Shown here: positions 32,861 through 41,346 of the stretch, piece after piece | How the letters are laid out: every line of letters starts with the position of its first letter | Position numbering within the stretch: the stretch's first letter is position 1 | Origin: Crocinitomicaceae bacterium | GTDB lineage: Bacteria; Bacteroidota; Bacteroidia; Flavobacteriales_D; Parvicellaceae | Direction: 5' to 3' | DNA length: 43,361 nt | Assembly (NCBI GenBank): GCA_002723085.1 | Contig: PBNK01000037.1 | Coordinates: forward strand, 1-43,361 | Notes under the pieces: generated by a model | What the model was told of the DNA's origin: nothing | Seen by the model: only the letters and a program-made list of their open reading frames with translations | The model's database searches: none | Program-made: the position numbers and the translations under genes

Positions 32861-33781
32861 ATGAAGAACTTATTTATTTTTTTAATGCTAGTTTTTTTAT
32901 ATCCTGTTTCAGGTCAGGAAATAAATTGTGCAGTAGATATTATTGCGCCTACTTTACAAAGTAATCCAGCAAATAAAGAAATATTAACTTCTTTAAAAAC
33001 TTCTGTTTATGAATTTATAAACAATACAAAATGGTCTGATTATGCTGGTACTAATGATGAATTTAAACAGCATGAAAGGGTTGAGGCAAGTATTTTAATT
33101 ACGATAAATGAAAAGGTTTCAAGTGATGAATTTAATGGTAAAATTCAAGTTTCTTCATCAAGACCAATATACAATTCAAGTTATAAATCAAGATTGTTTA
33201 ATTATAACGACCCTAACTTTAGTTTTAAATACTTAAGAAATACAGCAATAATATTTCAGCCTGATAGGCACTTTAATAATCTAGCTGATGTATTGGCTTT
33301 TTACGCTTTTATGATTTTAGGTCTTGACTATGATTCGTTTTCATTTGAAGGAGGAACTCCTTATTTTAATAAAGCATTGCAAATTGTTAATAATTGTCAA
33401 AATGCTGGTGAACCTGGTTGGAAACCAAGTGAAGGAAGTAAAAATAGATTTCATTTAATTCAAAATACACTCCAACCTCTTTATAGTCCTATGAGAGCAT
33501 GTTATTATAATTATCATAGAAATGGGCTAGATGTTGCATACGATGATAAAAATAAAGCTATTGAGCAAATATCTTCGTCTTTAAATGGTCTAATGGCAAT
33601 TCATAAAGCAAGGCCAAACTCTTTTAATATGCAGTTGTTTTTTACTGCAAAAGCTGATGAGGTAGTTAAAATATACTCTCCTTCAGACCCAAGTCAAAGA
33701 ATGAAAATTTATAATTTAGTCTCTCAATTAGATCCATCAAATATTATGAAATATAATAGGATGAAAGCAGGCTCTAAATAA
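32861..33781 (+). CDS. DUF4835 family secreted protein
   Basis: A 306-residue exported protein of a Bacteroidota-specific family. I chose the ATG at 32861, right after the coaBC stop, because it begins a good signal peptide (MKNLFIFLMLVFLYPVSGQ). An in-frame TTG at 32843 would place six extra residues inside coaBC and is less likely. After cleavage comes EINCAVDIIAPTLQSN, then TKWSDYAGTNDEFKQHERVEASILITI, which are typical DUF4835 features, and a middle segment (LADVLAFYAFMILGLDYDSFS) shared by the family. Function is not known; no catalytic motif. The usual neighbour order (coaBC, DUF4835) is kept. Confidence 0.88.
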   Translation: MKNLFIFLMLVFLYPVSGQEINCAVDIIAPTLQSNPANKEILTSLKTSVYEFINNTKWSDYAGTNDEFKQHERVEASILITINEKVSSDEFNGKIQVSSSRPIYNSSYKSRLFNYNDPNFSFKYLRNTAIIFQPDRHFNNLADVLAFYAFMILGLDYDSFSFEGGTPYFNKALQIVNNCQNAGEPGWKPSEGSKNRFHLIQNTLQPLYSPMRACYYNYHRNGLDVAYDDKNKAIEQISSSLNGLMAIHKARPNSFNMQLFFTAKADEVVKIYSPSDPSQRMKIYNLVSQLDPSNIMKYNRMKAGSK

Positions 33782-33787
33782 TTAGAA

Positions 33788-34678
33788 ATGAATAAATTTA
33801 AAGGTGCAGGTGTTGCTTTAATTACACCATTTAAATCAGATTTTTCAGTTGATTTTATAGCTCTAGAAAAATTAGTTGAACATCAAATTAACAATGGAAC
33901 CAACTATTTAGTTGTTCAAGGTACAACTGGAGAGTCAGCTACTTTGTCTAGTAAAGAGAAAATTGCAGTTTTGGATTTTGTGGTTGAAATAAATGCTGGA
34001 AGATTGCCTGTTGTTTTAGGAGTTGGAGGAAATAATACTATTGAAATTGGTAAACAGCTAAAAAGTTGGGAAAAGTCTAAAATTGATGGGTTTTTATCTG
34101 TAAGTCCTTATTATAATAAACCTTCTCAAAAAGGAATTATAAATCATTATACTCATTTAAACTCCTGTACTGATTTGCCTATTATTTTATATAATGTACC
34201 TGGAAGAACTAGTTGTAATATGACATCGAATACAACACTTGAATTGGCTCATAGCTGTAATAATGTTGTAGCAGTTAAAGAAGCTTCGGGAGATTTAGAA
34301 CAAATAATGACTATTATTCAAAATAAACCAAATGATTTCTTAGTTATTTCTGGTGATGATGCATTAACATTGCCACATATTGCTATTGGTGGACACGGGG
34401 CTATTTCAGTTGTTGCAAATGCATTTCCAAAGCGTTTTTCAATAATGGTAAATGCTGCTTTAAAAGGTGATTTGGAGTTAGCTAATAAAAAACATTATGA
34501 GCTTTTTCCAGTTATAAAGCATCTTTTTGTTGATGGAAACCCTGGGGGAATAAAACATGCTTTAAAATTATTAAATATAGGTGAAGATTTTGTCAGACTT
34601 CCTCTAGTAAATGTAAATAAGGATACTGCTGATAATATTTATTCTCAAGTTGCAAAATTAGGAGAGGCTATTGTTTAA
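33788..34678 (+). CDS. dapA: 4-hydroxy-tetrahydrodipicolinate synthase
   Basis: Condenses pyruvate with aspartate semialdehyde in the first committed step of lysine/mDAP synthesis. The 296-residue TIM barrel has GTTGESATLSSKEK, SVSPYYNKPSQKG (Y108, Y109), ILYNVPGRTSC (Y135) and the Schiff-base lysine in VAVKEASGD (K164). Last gene of the bamD operon, six bases after DUF4835. Its product feeds DapB, encoded 19 kb to the left. The stop shares TTAA with the convergent IMPACT-family gene. Confidence 0.96.
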   Translation: MNKFKGAGVALITPFKSDFSVDFIALEKLVEHQINNGTNYLVVQGTTGESATLSSKEKIAVLDFVVEINAGRLPVVLGVGGNNTIEIGKQLKSWEKSKIDGFLSVSPYYNKPSQKGIINHYTHLNSCTDLPIILYNVPGRTSCNMTSNTTLELAHSCNNVVAVKEASGDLEQIMTIIQNKPNDFLVISGDDALTLPHIAIGGHGAISVVANAFPKRFSIMVNAALKGDLELANKKHYELFPVIKHLFVDGNPGGIKHALKLLNIGEDFVRLPLVNVNKDTADNIYSQVAKLGEAIV

Positions 34679-35271
34679 TTTTTTAAAAAGACTATTGAGC
34701 TTATCTTTTTTAGTTCTCTAACTATTTTAGACAAATTTTCTTCATTCTGTTTTATAGTCATATGGTATTCTTCTTTTAAATTATGGGTAATTAATTCTTT
34801 ATCTATTCGTTTAATTATCTCCATTATCTTTTTTTGATCTTCATATTTAAATTTAAAAGAAGTAGATGTTAAATGCTCTTGAATGTTAATTTCTTGTTTG
34901 TCTAAACATGATTCTGCTGCATTTTTATAAGCCCGAATTAGCCCTCCTACGCCAAGTTTAGTTCCTCCAAAATATCTTACAACAACAACTGCAGTATTCA
35001 GCAAATTAAGTTTTTCAATTTGATTTAGAATTGGTTTTCCAGCACTATTTGTTGGTTCTCCATCATCATTTACTTTTGATATATGATGAGGTTTTTGAAA
35101 CAAAGTAAAAGCATAACAAAAATGATTAGATTTTGGGTGCTCTTTTTTTATTAATTCAAGTTTTTTTAAAAATTCATTTTCGTTTTTTATAGGAAATGAA
35201 ATCCCAATAAATTTGCTTTTTTTTTCTTTAAAAACAGCTTTATTAGTTTGTTTAATAGTTTTGAACCCCAT
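34675..35271 (-). CDS. IMPACT/YigZ family protein (UPF0029)
   Basis: A 198-residue protein with the YigZ/IMPACT N-terminal fold: KEKKSKFIGISFPI, HPKSNHFCYAF, and the signature VNDDGEPTNSAGKPIL with VVVRYFGGTKLGVGGLIRAYKNAA. The C-terminal part (about 130-198) resembles the small ferredoxin-like YigZ domain. Family members in eukaryotes bind GCN1 and control translation. The bacterial role is not established, with ribosome or nucleic-acid binding suggested. Start overlaps the upstream transporter's stop (TAATG), forming the ribD-EamA-yigZ run on the minus strand. Confidence 0.9.
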   Translation of the reverse strand: MGFKTIKQTNKAVFKEKKSKFIGISFPIKNENEFLKKLELIKKEHPKSNHFCYAFTLFQKPHHISKVNDDGEPTNSAGKPILNQIEKLNLLNTAVVVVRYFGGTKLGVGGLIRAYKNAAESCLDKQEINIQEHLTSTSFKFKYEDQKKIMEIIKRIDKELITHNLKEEYHMTIKQNEENLSKIVRELKKISSIVFLKN

Positions 35272-36155
35272 TAATAAAAAATAGATGAAAATGTTATCAT
35301 GCTTATTGCAATTAAAGCCAATAAAATTCCTCCCCAGTTACTCTTTGAAAGTTGTTCTTTAAATAAAATTATTCCACCAACTGCTGAGCAGATAATAATT
35401 CCCATATTTATTATTGGAAAAACTTGAGAACTTTCAAGTATTCCAGCCTGAAGTGATTTAATGAAAAAATAAAGTGTAAGGTAATTCGGGATTCCTAAAA
35501 TAATTCCCCAGTAGATGCTTTTTAATTCAAATGGTTGATTTTTTTTGATTTTTTCAAGAAGCATAAATATTAAGCCGGCTAATCCAGCAATTAAAAAAGT
35601 AGTTGCAAAAAACTGTTGAGTGTTCGAAGAGTCTATTCTGTATTTTTGAACCCAATTTAATGTTCCATCAGCAAAGCCTTGACCAATAAATATTAAAATA
35701 ATAATTAGTAAATATTTTTTGTCAAATGAAAGTTTTCCTTTATTAGTTGAGGAAAAATATATAGCAAATAACGCTAGAATAATTCCTGTTATTTTTAGAA
35801 TATTTTTGTCTTCATTAAATAGAATTAGTCCAAATAGTACAGGTATTATCATTGACATTTTATTGGCAACTGTTGTCACTGCAATTCCAATTTTTTGAGT
35901 TCCAAAAGCGACTAAATTAAAAGTGATAATAAAAAGTGTGCCAATAATTAATGATGGAATTAAATAGTCTGAATAAATTATGGAATCAAAATGGTAATCT
36001 AAACCATTAAATTTTGCATTTGCTATTGCTAGTAATCCAGCTGTAAAGTAATTGATAACTATAGCTTGTAAGTTATTTACATTGTAAATGCCGAAATATT
36101 TAAAAATCATCAGCATTGCTGAAAAGGTAAGTATGGTAAGTCCTATTTCAATCAT
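35271..36155 (-). CDS. EamA/DMT-family transporter
   Basis: A 294-residue integral membrane protein with about ten spans arranged as two EamA repeats. Repeat 1 ends near IILALFAIYFSSTNKG and repeat 2 near GGILLALIAISMITFSS. Family marks include the glycine/alanine-rich interfaces (VTTVANKMSMIIPVLFGLILFNE and SSQVFPIINMGIIICSAVGGIILFKEQLS). Members export or import small metabolites (amino acids, sugars, drugs). The neighbour ribD might hint at a flavin-related substrate, but that is only positional. It overlaps ribD by eight bases. Confidence 0.85.
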   Translation of the reverse strand: MIEIGLTILTFSAMLMIFKYFGIYNVNNLQAIVINYFTAGLLAIANAKFNGLDYHFDSIIYSDYLIPSLIIGTLFIITFNLVAFGTQKIGIAVTTVANKMSMIIPVLFGLILFNEDKNILKITGIILALFAIYFSSTNKGKLSFDKKYLLIIILIFIGQGFADGTLNWVQKYRIDSSNTQQFFATTFLIAGLAGLIFMLLEKIKKNQPFELKSIYWGIILGIPNYLTLYFFIKSLQAGILESSQVFPIINMGIIICSAVGGIILFKEQLSKSNWGGILLALIAISMITFSSIFY

Positions 36156-37188
36156 TTCTATATGATATTAGTTTGTCTTGTCCATGCGTTTTAATAGAAA
36201 TTGGAGAAGCTTTTATTTTTGGAGCTAATAATCCGTCACTAAACTTTTTATTCCCAATTAATACTTTTGCTTCATCCCAGTTGCCTTCTTTTAAAAAAGA
36301 ATCAATTGTTTTAGCACCGCCTTCTACTAATAAGGACTGAATTTTGTTTTGATAAAGAAAACTATTAATTGTATTTAATAAATTATTTTTATCAAATTTC
36401 AAATATTTTATTTTGCCTTTACTTTTATCAATTTTTTCATTTAAAATTATCAATGGGTGCTCATCTTTAAAGATATCAAAATAATTAGATAATTTTAAAA
36501 GAGGGTCGATAACTATCCTTAATGGATTTTTCCCTTTAACTAATCTGACAGTTAAGCTTGGGTTATCGTTTTCAATTGTTTTTCTTCCTACTAAAATAGC
36601 GTCATGTTCACTTCTCCATTGATGAACTAAGGTTTTGGTGTTTTCTGTAGTAATCCAATTAACTTCTTTAGTGTTTGATGATTTTCGGTTTTTATCAATA
36701 TATCCATCAATTGTTTCAGCCCATTTTAAAGTTATGTGAGGTCTTTTATGTTTGTGAAATGTGTAGAATTTCCGATTAAGTTCTTCAGCCTTTTCTTTTA
36801 GAATATTGTTAATCACATTTACATTATTTTTTTTTAGAAAATCAATGCCTTTGCCATTAACTTTTTCATTAGGGTCTCCAGATCCAATAACTACATTTGG
36901 AATGCCATATTCAACAATAGTATTGCAACATGGTGGGGTTTTCCCATGATGAGAACAAGGTTCTAAGTTAACATATAGAGTAGCTTTTTTTAACAAGCTT
37001 TTATTTTCTACATTTTTGATTGCATTAACTTCTGCGTGGGGTCCTCCAAAAGCTTGATGATAACCTTCACCAATTATTTTATTTTCATAAACTATTACAG
37101 AACCTACCATTGGATTAGGAGATACTTGGTTTTTCCCTTTAGATGCTAACTCAAGACATCTTAGCATAAATGAATCATGGTTTTCCAC
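36148..37188 (-). CDS. ribD: Riboflavin biosynthesis deaminase/reductase RibD
   Basis: Bifunctional enzyme of riboflavin synthesis: zinc-dependent deamination of the pyrimidine product of GTP cyclohydrolase II, followed by NADPH reduction of the ribosyl chain. The deaminase half shows SPNPMVGSVIV, HAEVNAI (H51, E53) and EPCSHHGKTPPCCNTI (C78, C87). The reductase half begins near PHITLKWAETIDGYID and has DAILVGRKTIENDNPSLTVR and LLVEGGAKTIDSFL. The 346 residues are typical. ATG start. First gene of a minus-strand operon with the EamA transporter and YigZ genes. Divergent from rpsA, with 188 bases between. Confidence 0.94.
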   Translation of the reverse strand: MENHDSFMLRCLELASKGKNQVSPNPMVGSVIVYENKIIGEGYHQAFGGPHAEVNAIKNVENKSLLKKATLYVNLEPCSHHGKTPPCCNTIVEYGIPNVVIGSGDPNEKVNGKGIDFLKKNNVNVINNILKEKAEELNRKFYTFHKHKRPHITLKWAETIDGYIDKNRKSSNTKEVNWITTENTKTLVHQWRSEHDAILVGRKTIENDNPSLTVRLVKGKNPLRIVIDPLLKLSNYFDIFKDEHPLIILNEKIDKSKGKIKYLKFDKNNLLNTINSFLYQNKIQSLLVEGGAKTIDSFLKEGNWDEAKVLIGNKKFSDGLLAPKIKASPISIKTHGQDKLISYRND

Positions 37189-37260
37189 AATACAAAAATA
37201 GTAGATGTATTTTTATATAGCTTGTTTTTTGTTTAGAAAGAATAATTATTTGATAGTATG

Positions 37261-37290
37261 TTATTATATTAATATAAAAATGTACTTTTG
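37261..37290 (+). promoter_or_regulatory. Candidate promoter for rpsA
   Basis: TTA (37261-37263), 19 bases, then TACTTTTG (37283-37290), an exact TAnnTTTG. The start would fall near 37296, giving a leader of roughly 80 bases, which contains two hairpins before the ATG at 37377. Confidence 0.55.
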
Positions 37291-37307
37291 CAACCCATTT
37301 AGGGAAA

Positions 37308-37359
37308 ACTTGACGGCTCAAGTAAAACAAACTACTCTCATTTATTGCCGAGAATGAGA
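37308..37359 (+). promoter_or_regulatory. Structured rpsA leader: two hairpins
   Basis: Hairpin 1 (37308-37323) is a perfect 6-bp stem, ACTTGA with TCAAGT, around a CGGC tetraloop. Hairpin 2 (37336-37359) is a perfect 7-bp stem, TCTCATT with AATGAGA, around a 10-base loop. Both lie in the short space between the predicted transcription start and the ATG, which follows hairpin 2 by 17 bases. In other bacteria S1 represses its own mRNA through a folded leader, so an autoregulatory site is plausible, but this fold is not one I recognise. Confidence 0.5.
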
Positions 37360-37376
37360 TACAAATATTTCGCCTC

Positions 37377-39464
37377 ATGGCTGAAGAAACTACAAAAAAA
37401 CCAGCTGTAAAAAAGACTACAGCAAAGAAAGCAACTCCTGCAAAAAAGACTGCTTCGACTGCAGCAAAGAAAGCTAGTACTACAACTAAAAAAACAACTG
37501 TAGCTAAGAAAACAACTGCTAAGTCAGCAGCAAAGAAAGCAACTCCTGCTAAAAAGACTACTGATAGTTCAGCAAAGAAAGCAACTCCTGCTAAAAAGAC
37601 TGCTGCTAAAGTTGAAAAAGCTGTTGAAGAAGTTATTGTTGAAAACATAGAAGCTGTTGAAGTACCTGTTGCTAAAGAAGAAATTATTAAAGATGAAACA
37701 GCTGCTGTTTCAGAACCTGCAGTATTTGATTGGGATCTTTTTGAAAGTGATGATCATGATTCATATTCTAAAGAAGAAAGATCTAAATTGAACGATATGT
37801 ACGATGGTACATTAACTCAAATTCAAGAAAAGTCTTTAATTAAAGGAACTGTAATAGCAATTACTAAAAAAGAGGTTGTTATTAATATTAATTATAAAAG
37901 TGAAGGTGTTGTTCCTAAAAATGAATTTAGATATAACCCTGATTTGGCAATCGGTGATGAAGTTGACCTATACATTGAAAGTATGGAAGATAAAACTGGT
38001 CAACTTGTTGTTTCTCATAGAACGGCAAGAACCCATTTAGCTTGGATTAGAGTTAATGATGTTCTTGAAACTGGAGAAATTATAACTGGTTTTGTTAAGT
38101 GTAGAACTAAAGGTGGTTTAATTGTTGATGTATTTGGAATTGAAGCATTTTTACCTGGGTCTCAAATTGATGTTAAACCAATTAGAGATTACGATCAATT
38201 TGTTGGTAAGAATATGGAATTCAAAGTCGTTAAAATTAACTTAGAATTTAAAAATGTTGTTGTTTCTCATAAAGCTCTAATTGAAGCTGAAATTGAAGAG
38301 CAAAAGAAACAAATCATGTCTGGTCTTGAAAAAGGTCAAGTTCTTGAAGGTATAGTTAAAAACATTACATCATATGGAGTATTTATTGATCTAGGTGGCG
38401 TTGATGGTTTAATCCACATTACAGATTTATCTTATGGTAGAGTAAATCATCCTGAAGAAATTGTTCAACTTGATGAGAAAATTAAAGTAGTTATTCTTGA
38501 TTTTGATGACAACAAAAAGAGAATAGCACTTGGTCTTAAACAATTATCTGATCATCCATGGGACAGCCTTAAGTCAGATCTTAAGATTGGAGATAAGGTT
38601 AAGGGGAATGTAGTTGTAATTGCAGATTATGGTGCATTTATTGAAATTGCTCCTGGTGTTGAAGGTTTAGTTCATGTCTCAGAAATGAGTTGGAGTCAGC
38701 ATTTGAGAACAGCTAATGATTTCTTAAAAGTTGGTGATGAAGTTGAAGCTGTTGTTTTAACATTGGATAAAGAAGAGCATAAAATGTCTTTAGGAATTAA
38801 GCAATTAATTCCAGATCCATGGGAAAATATTGAAACTAAATACCCAGTTCAGTCAAAACATAATTCTAAGGTTAGAAACTTTACTAATTTTGGTGTTTTT
38901 GTTGAACTTGAAGAGGGAATTGATGGATTAATTCATATATCTGACCTTTCATGGGATAAGAAATTTAAACATCCTTCTGAGTTTTGTGCAGTAGGTGATG
39001 AATTAGAAGTTGTTGTTCTTGAGTTAGATAAGGATAATAGAAGATTGAGTTTAGGTTATAAGCAACTAGAGGAAAATCCTTGGGATGTTTATGAATCTTT
39101 ATTTGCTGTTGATTCAGTTCATGAAGGAACTGTAATTAAGTTAAAAGATAAAGCAGGAATCGTTTCATTGCCATATGGGGTTGAAGCATATTGCCCAGCT
39201 AAGCATATGAAAAAAGAAGACGGAAGTTTTGTTATAGCTGAAGAAAAAAATCAATTTAAAATTCTTGAATTCAATAAAGACGGAAAGAAGATTTTAGTTT
39301 CTCATACCAAAGTATGGGGAGAGGTTGAAGCTAAGAGATCAGCGTCAAATGCAAATAAAACAAGCAAGGCAGTAAAAAACATTAATAATTCAAGTGAGAA
39401 AACTACACTTGGCGATTTAGATGCTTTAGCAGCCTTAAAACAAAAAATGGAAAAAGGTAAATAA
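37377..39464 (+). CDS. rpsA: 30S ribosomal protein S1 with histone-H1-like N-terminal tail
   Basis: RNA-binding ribosomal protein that draws mRNA to the 30S subunit. At 695 residues it is longer than the usual 550-620. Residues 1-79 are a Lys/Ala/Thr/Pro tail with KKATPAKK at 17-24, 53-60 and 67-74, followed by an acidic stretch (80-130). Six S1 (OB) domains then follow from about residue 153. Domains 3-5 are the best conserved (YGVFIDLGGVDGLIHITDLS, YGAFIEIAPGVEGLVHVSEMSW, FGVFVELEEGIDGLIHISDLSW). The basic tail resembles eukaryotic H1 tails and bacterial histone-like Hc1/AlgR3 tails, suggesting extra nucleic-acid binding. A long hydrophobic reverse-strand frame here is only the shadow of this Lys/Ala coding. 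Confidence 0.94.
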   Translation: MAEETTKKPAVKKTTAKKATPAKKTASTAAKKASTTTKKTTVAKKTTAKSAAKKATPAKKTTDSSAKKATPAKKTAAKVEKAVEEVIVENIEAVEVPVAKEEIIKDETAAVSEPAVFDWDLFESDDHDSYSKEERSKLNDMYDGTLTQIQEKSLIKGTVIAITKKEVVININYKSEGVVPKNEFRYNPDLAIGDEVDLYIESMEDKTGQLVVSHRTARTHLAWIRVNDVLETGEIITGFVKCRTKGGLIVDVFGIEAFLPGSQIDVKPIRDYDQFVGKNMEFKVVKINLEFKNVVVSHKALIEAEIEEQKKQIMSGLEKGQVLEGIVKNITSYGVFIDLGGVDGLIHITDLSYGRVNHPEEIVQLDEKIKVVILDFDDNKKRIALGLKQLSDHPWDSLKSDLKIGDKVKGNVVVIADYGAFIEIAPGVEGLVHVSEMSWSQHLRTANDFLKVGDEVEAVVLTLDKEEHKMSLGIKQLIPDPWENIETKYPVQSKHNSKVRNFTNFGVFVELEEGIDGLIHISDLSWDKKFKHPSEFCAVGDELEVVVLELDKDNRRLSLGYKQLEENPWDVYESLFAVDSVHEGTVIKLKDKAGIVSLPYGVEAYCPAKHMKKEDGSFVIAEEKNQFKILEFNKDGKKILVSHTKVWGEVEAKRSASNANKTSKAVKNINNSSEKTTLGDLDALAALKQKMEKGK
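37421..37601 (+). repeat. Three near-identical 31-bp repeats inside rpsA
   Basis: Copies lie at 37421-37451, 37529-37559 and 37571-37601, sharing AGCAAAGAAAGCAACTCCTG followed by CWAAAAAGACT, and differ only at one base (A or T). They encode AKKATPAKKT. DNA identity beyond what the codons require suggests recent expansion, and copy number could vary among strains. Confidence 0.8.
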
Positions 39465-39487
39465 ACTTTGATTTAATTATAATTGTA

Positions 39488-39517
39488 AAACCGCTCAAAA
39501 TTTTGAGCGGTTTTTTT
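39488..39517 (+). terminator. Intrinsic terminator of rpsA
   Basis: A perfect 20-base palindrome, CCGCTCAAAATTTTGAGCGG (39491-39510), flanked by AAA and followed by seven T. It separates rpsA from sucD. Its symmetry and A/T flanks mean it could act in either direction. Confidence 0.9.
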
Positions 39518-39572
39518 ATGCTTTTTAAATACAATTACTAATTTTAACATCAAATAAAAAAATACAAATAAA

Positions 39573-40442
39573 ATGAGTGTTTTAGTGAATAAAAATTCTA
39601 AGGTTATCGTTCAGGGCTTTACTGGTGGTGAAGGTACTTTTCATTCTGAGCAAATGATGGATTATGGTACGAATGTTGTTGGAGGTGTAACACCTGGAAA
39701 AGGAGGTCAAAAACATCTTGGTAAGCCTGTTTTCAATACTGTAAAGGACGCAGTTGATGCAACAGGAGCTGATGTTTCTATTGTTTTTGTTCCTCCAGCA
39801 TTTGCAGCAGATGCGGTAATGGAGGCAGCGGAAGCTGGTATTAGTGTTGTTATTTGTATTACAGAAGGTATCCCTGTTTCGGATATGATTATTGTTAAAG
39901 AGTATTTAAAGGATAAAGAATGCAGAATGGTTGGTCCAAATTGCCCTGGAGTTATATCTGCTGAACAAGCTAAAGTTGGTATTATGCCTGGATTTATATT
40001 TAAAAAAGGCAATGTTGGTATTGTTAGTAAATCAGGGACATTGACTTATGAAGCTGTAGATCAAGTGACTAAAGTAGGGTTGGGGCAAACAACTGCTATT
40101 GGAGTTGGTGGCGATCCAATTATTGGAACAACAATTAAAGATGCAGTTGAATTGCTTATGAATGATGAAGAAACTGATGGTATAATTATGATTGGTGAAA
40201 TTGGAGGGAATTTAGAGGCAGAAGCAGGTAAATGGATTCAAAAAAACGGATCAAAACCAGTCGTTGCATTTATAGCTGGAGATACAGCACCTAAAGGTAG
40301 GACAATGGGTCATGCTGGCGCTATTGTAGGTGGTGAGAGTGATACTGCTTCAGCAAAAAAAGAAATATTGAGATCCTGCGGTGTTCATGTAGTAGATTCA
40401 CCAGCTGATCTTGGAGTTAAAATGGCAGAATTATTAAACTAA
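39573..40442 (+). CDS. sucD: Succinate--CoA ligase (ADP-forming) alpha subunit
   Basis: TCA-cycle enzyme making ATP (or GTP) from succinyl-CoA with the SucC beta subunit, which is not in this window. The 289 residues are typical. The N-terminal CoA-binding Rossmann fold includes QGFTGGEGTFHSEQMMDYG and VGGVTPGKGG. MVGPNCPGVIS and GIVSKSGTLTYEA follow, and the phosphohistidine is in RTMGHAGAIVGG (H247). It is preceded by the rpsA terminator, so it is transcribed on its own, though no exact TAnnTTTG was seen upstream. Its stop overlaps the convergent TraB gene by four bases (CTAA). Confidence 0.97.
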   Translation: MSVLVNKNSKVIVQGFTGGEGTFHSEQMMDYGTNVVGGVTPGKGGQKHLGKPVFNTVKDAVDATGADVSIVFVPPAFAADAVMEAAEAGISVVICITEGIPVSDMIIVKEYLKDKECRMVGPNCPGVISAEQAKVGIMPGFIFKKGNVGIVSKSGTLTYEAVDQVTKVGLGQTTAIGVGGDPIIGTTIKDAVELLMNDEETDGIIMIGEIGGNLEAEAGKWIQKNGSKPVVAFIAGDTAPKGRTMGHAGAIVGGESDTASAKKEILRSCGVHVVDSPADLGVKMAELLN

Positions 40443-41287
40443 AATATAGGGTTTAAAATGTACCCTTCTTTTTTTAAGAGATTTATTAGGCCTTTTTCAC
40501 CATATAAATGTGCAGCTCCAACCGCTATAAAAACAGTATTATTATTTAGTTTTTGGTTAGCTCTTTCAAACATTTTTATGTTTCTTGAGTAAATAAAGTT
40601 TTCTTCAAAATCATCATTTTTATCTTTTTTTAGTTCATTAATAACAAAATTCTCAATGTTTCTATTTATGTATGCATAAATCATAGAATTCATTTCTTTT
40701 TTTATTTCAGTTGAATTAAAGTTTTTTACTTTATCTAATAAATCAGCTGATTGTTTTTTAAGTGGAATACTTAAAAGGGTATTCATTTGTTCTTCAATGG
40801 TTTCTAGTCCATCTATGTTAATGTTGTTAATTAAGGCATTTTTATATAAGTGCAAATCAATGGGGTCATGTTCATTTTTGTATACACTTTGGTCAATTAA
40901 TTGTTGAATGAAAATAGGTTGCATATTTTTAACCATAATTTCAGAAATATTTAAAGAGTCTTTTAAGAAATTTGTAATTAGTTCATAATTTTTTTTTGAG
41001 AATAAATCTTCAATATTTTTTTCATCTAAAAGCATTTTCTTTAAAACATTAATATCATTCATTTCAGATGGGTTAAGTTCTAAAGCTAATAAATCACATT
41101 TAAATAATGATTTATAGATGATTGAATCTATAGGGAATAGTTTTGAATCTCCTGAATGTATTGTCCCAAATAAATAGCTTTTTTCAGTATTTTTAGGATT
41201 AGTTATTTCCCATAATATTTCAGATTGTCCAAAGCAAATTTGTGTATTAGAAGCAATGAAAATTAGAATGGTATATATTAATTTCAT
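40439..41287 (-). CDS. TraB/GumN family protein
   Basis: A 282-residue exported protein with a signal peptide (1-20). It has the TraB/GumN hallmark pair of GxxH motifs: YLFGTIHSGDSKLFPID near the N-terminus and FIAVGAAHLYGEKGLINLL near the C-terminus, with ALELNPSEM between. These motifs place it in the EreA/ChaN-like (Tiki) superfamily of putative metal-dependent hydrolases or proteases. The substrate in bacteria is unknown. ATG start, divergent from the ClpP-like lipoprotein with 59 bases between. Confidence 0.88.
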   Translation of the reverse strand: MKLIYTILIFIASNTQICFGQSEILWEITNPKNTEKSYLFGTIHSGDSKLFPIDSIIYKSLFKCDLLALELNPSEMNDINVLKKMLLDEKNIEDLFSKKNYELITNFLKDSLNISEIMVKNMQPIFIQQLIDQSVYKNEHDPIDLHLYKNALINNINIDGLETIEEQMNTLLSIPLKKQSADLLDKVKNFNSTEIKKEMNSMIYAYINRNIENFVINELKKDKNDDFEENFIYSRNIKMFERANQKLNNNTVFIAVGAAHLYGEKGLINLLKKEGYILNPIF

Positions 41288-41346
41288 TTTTTAAATTAGT
41301 TTTATAACCCATACAATATAGGTTTCTTATTAATTACTTAATTAAA

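Noticed and set aside
37175-37648. 157-codon hydrophobic reverse frame (VFLAGVAFF repeats) that looks like a repetitive membrane protein.
   Set aside because: It is the antisense of the AAKKATPAKK-coding region of rpsA: Lys/Ala codons read as Phe/Leu/Gly/Val on the other strand. It crosses the rpsA promoter and leader and has no independent support.
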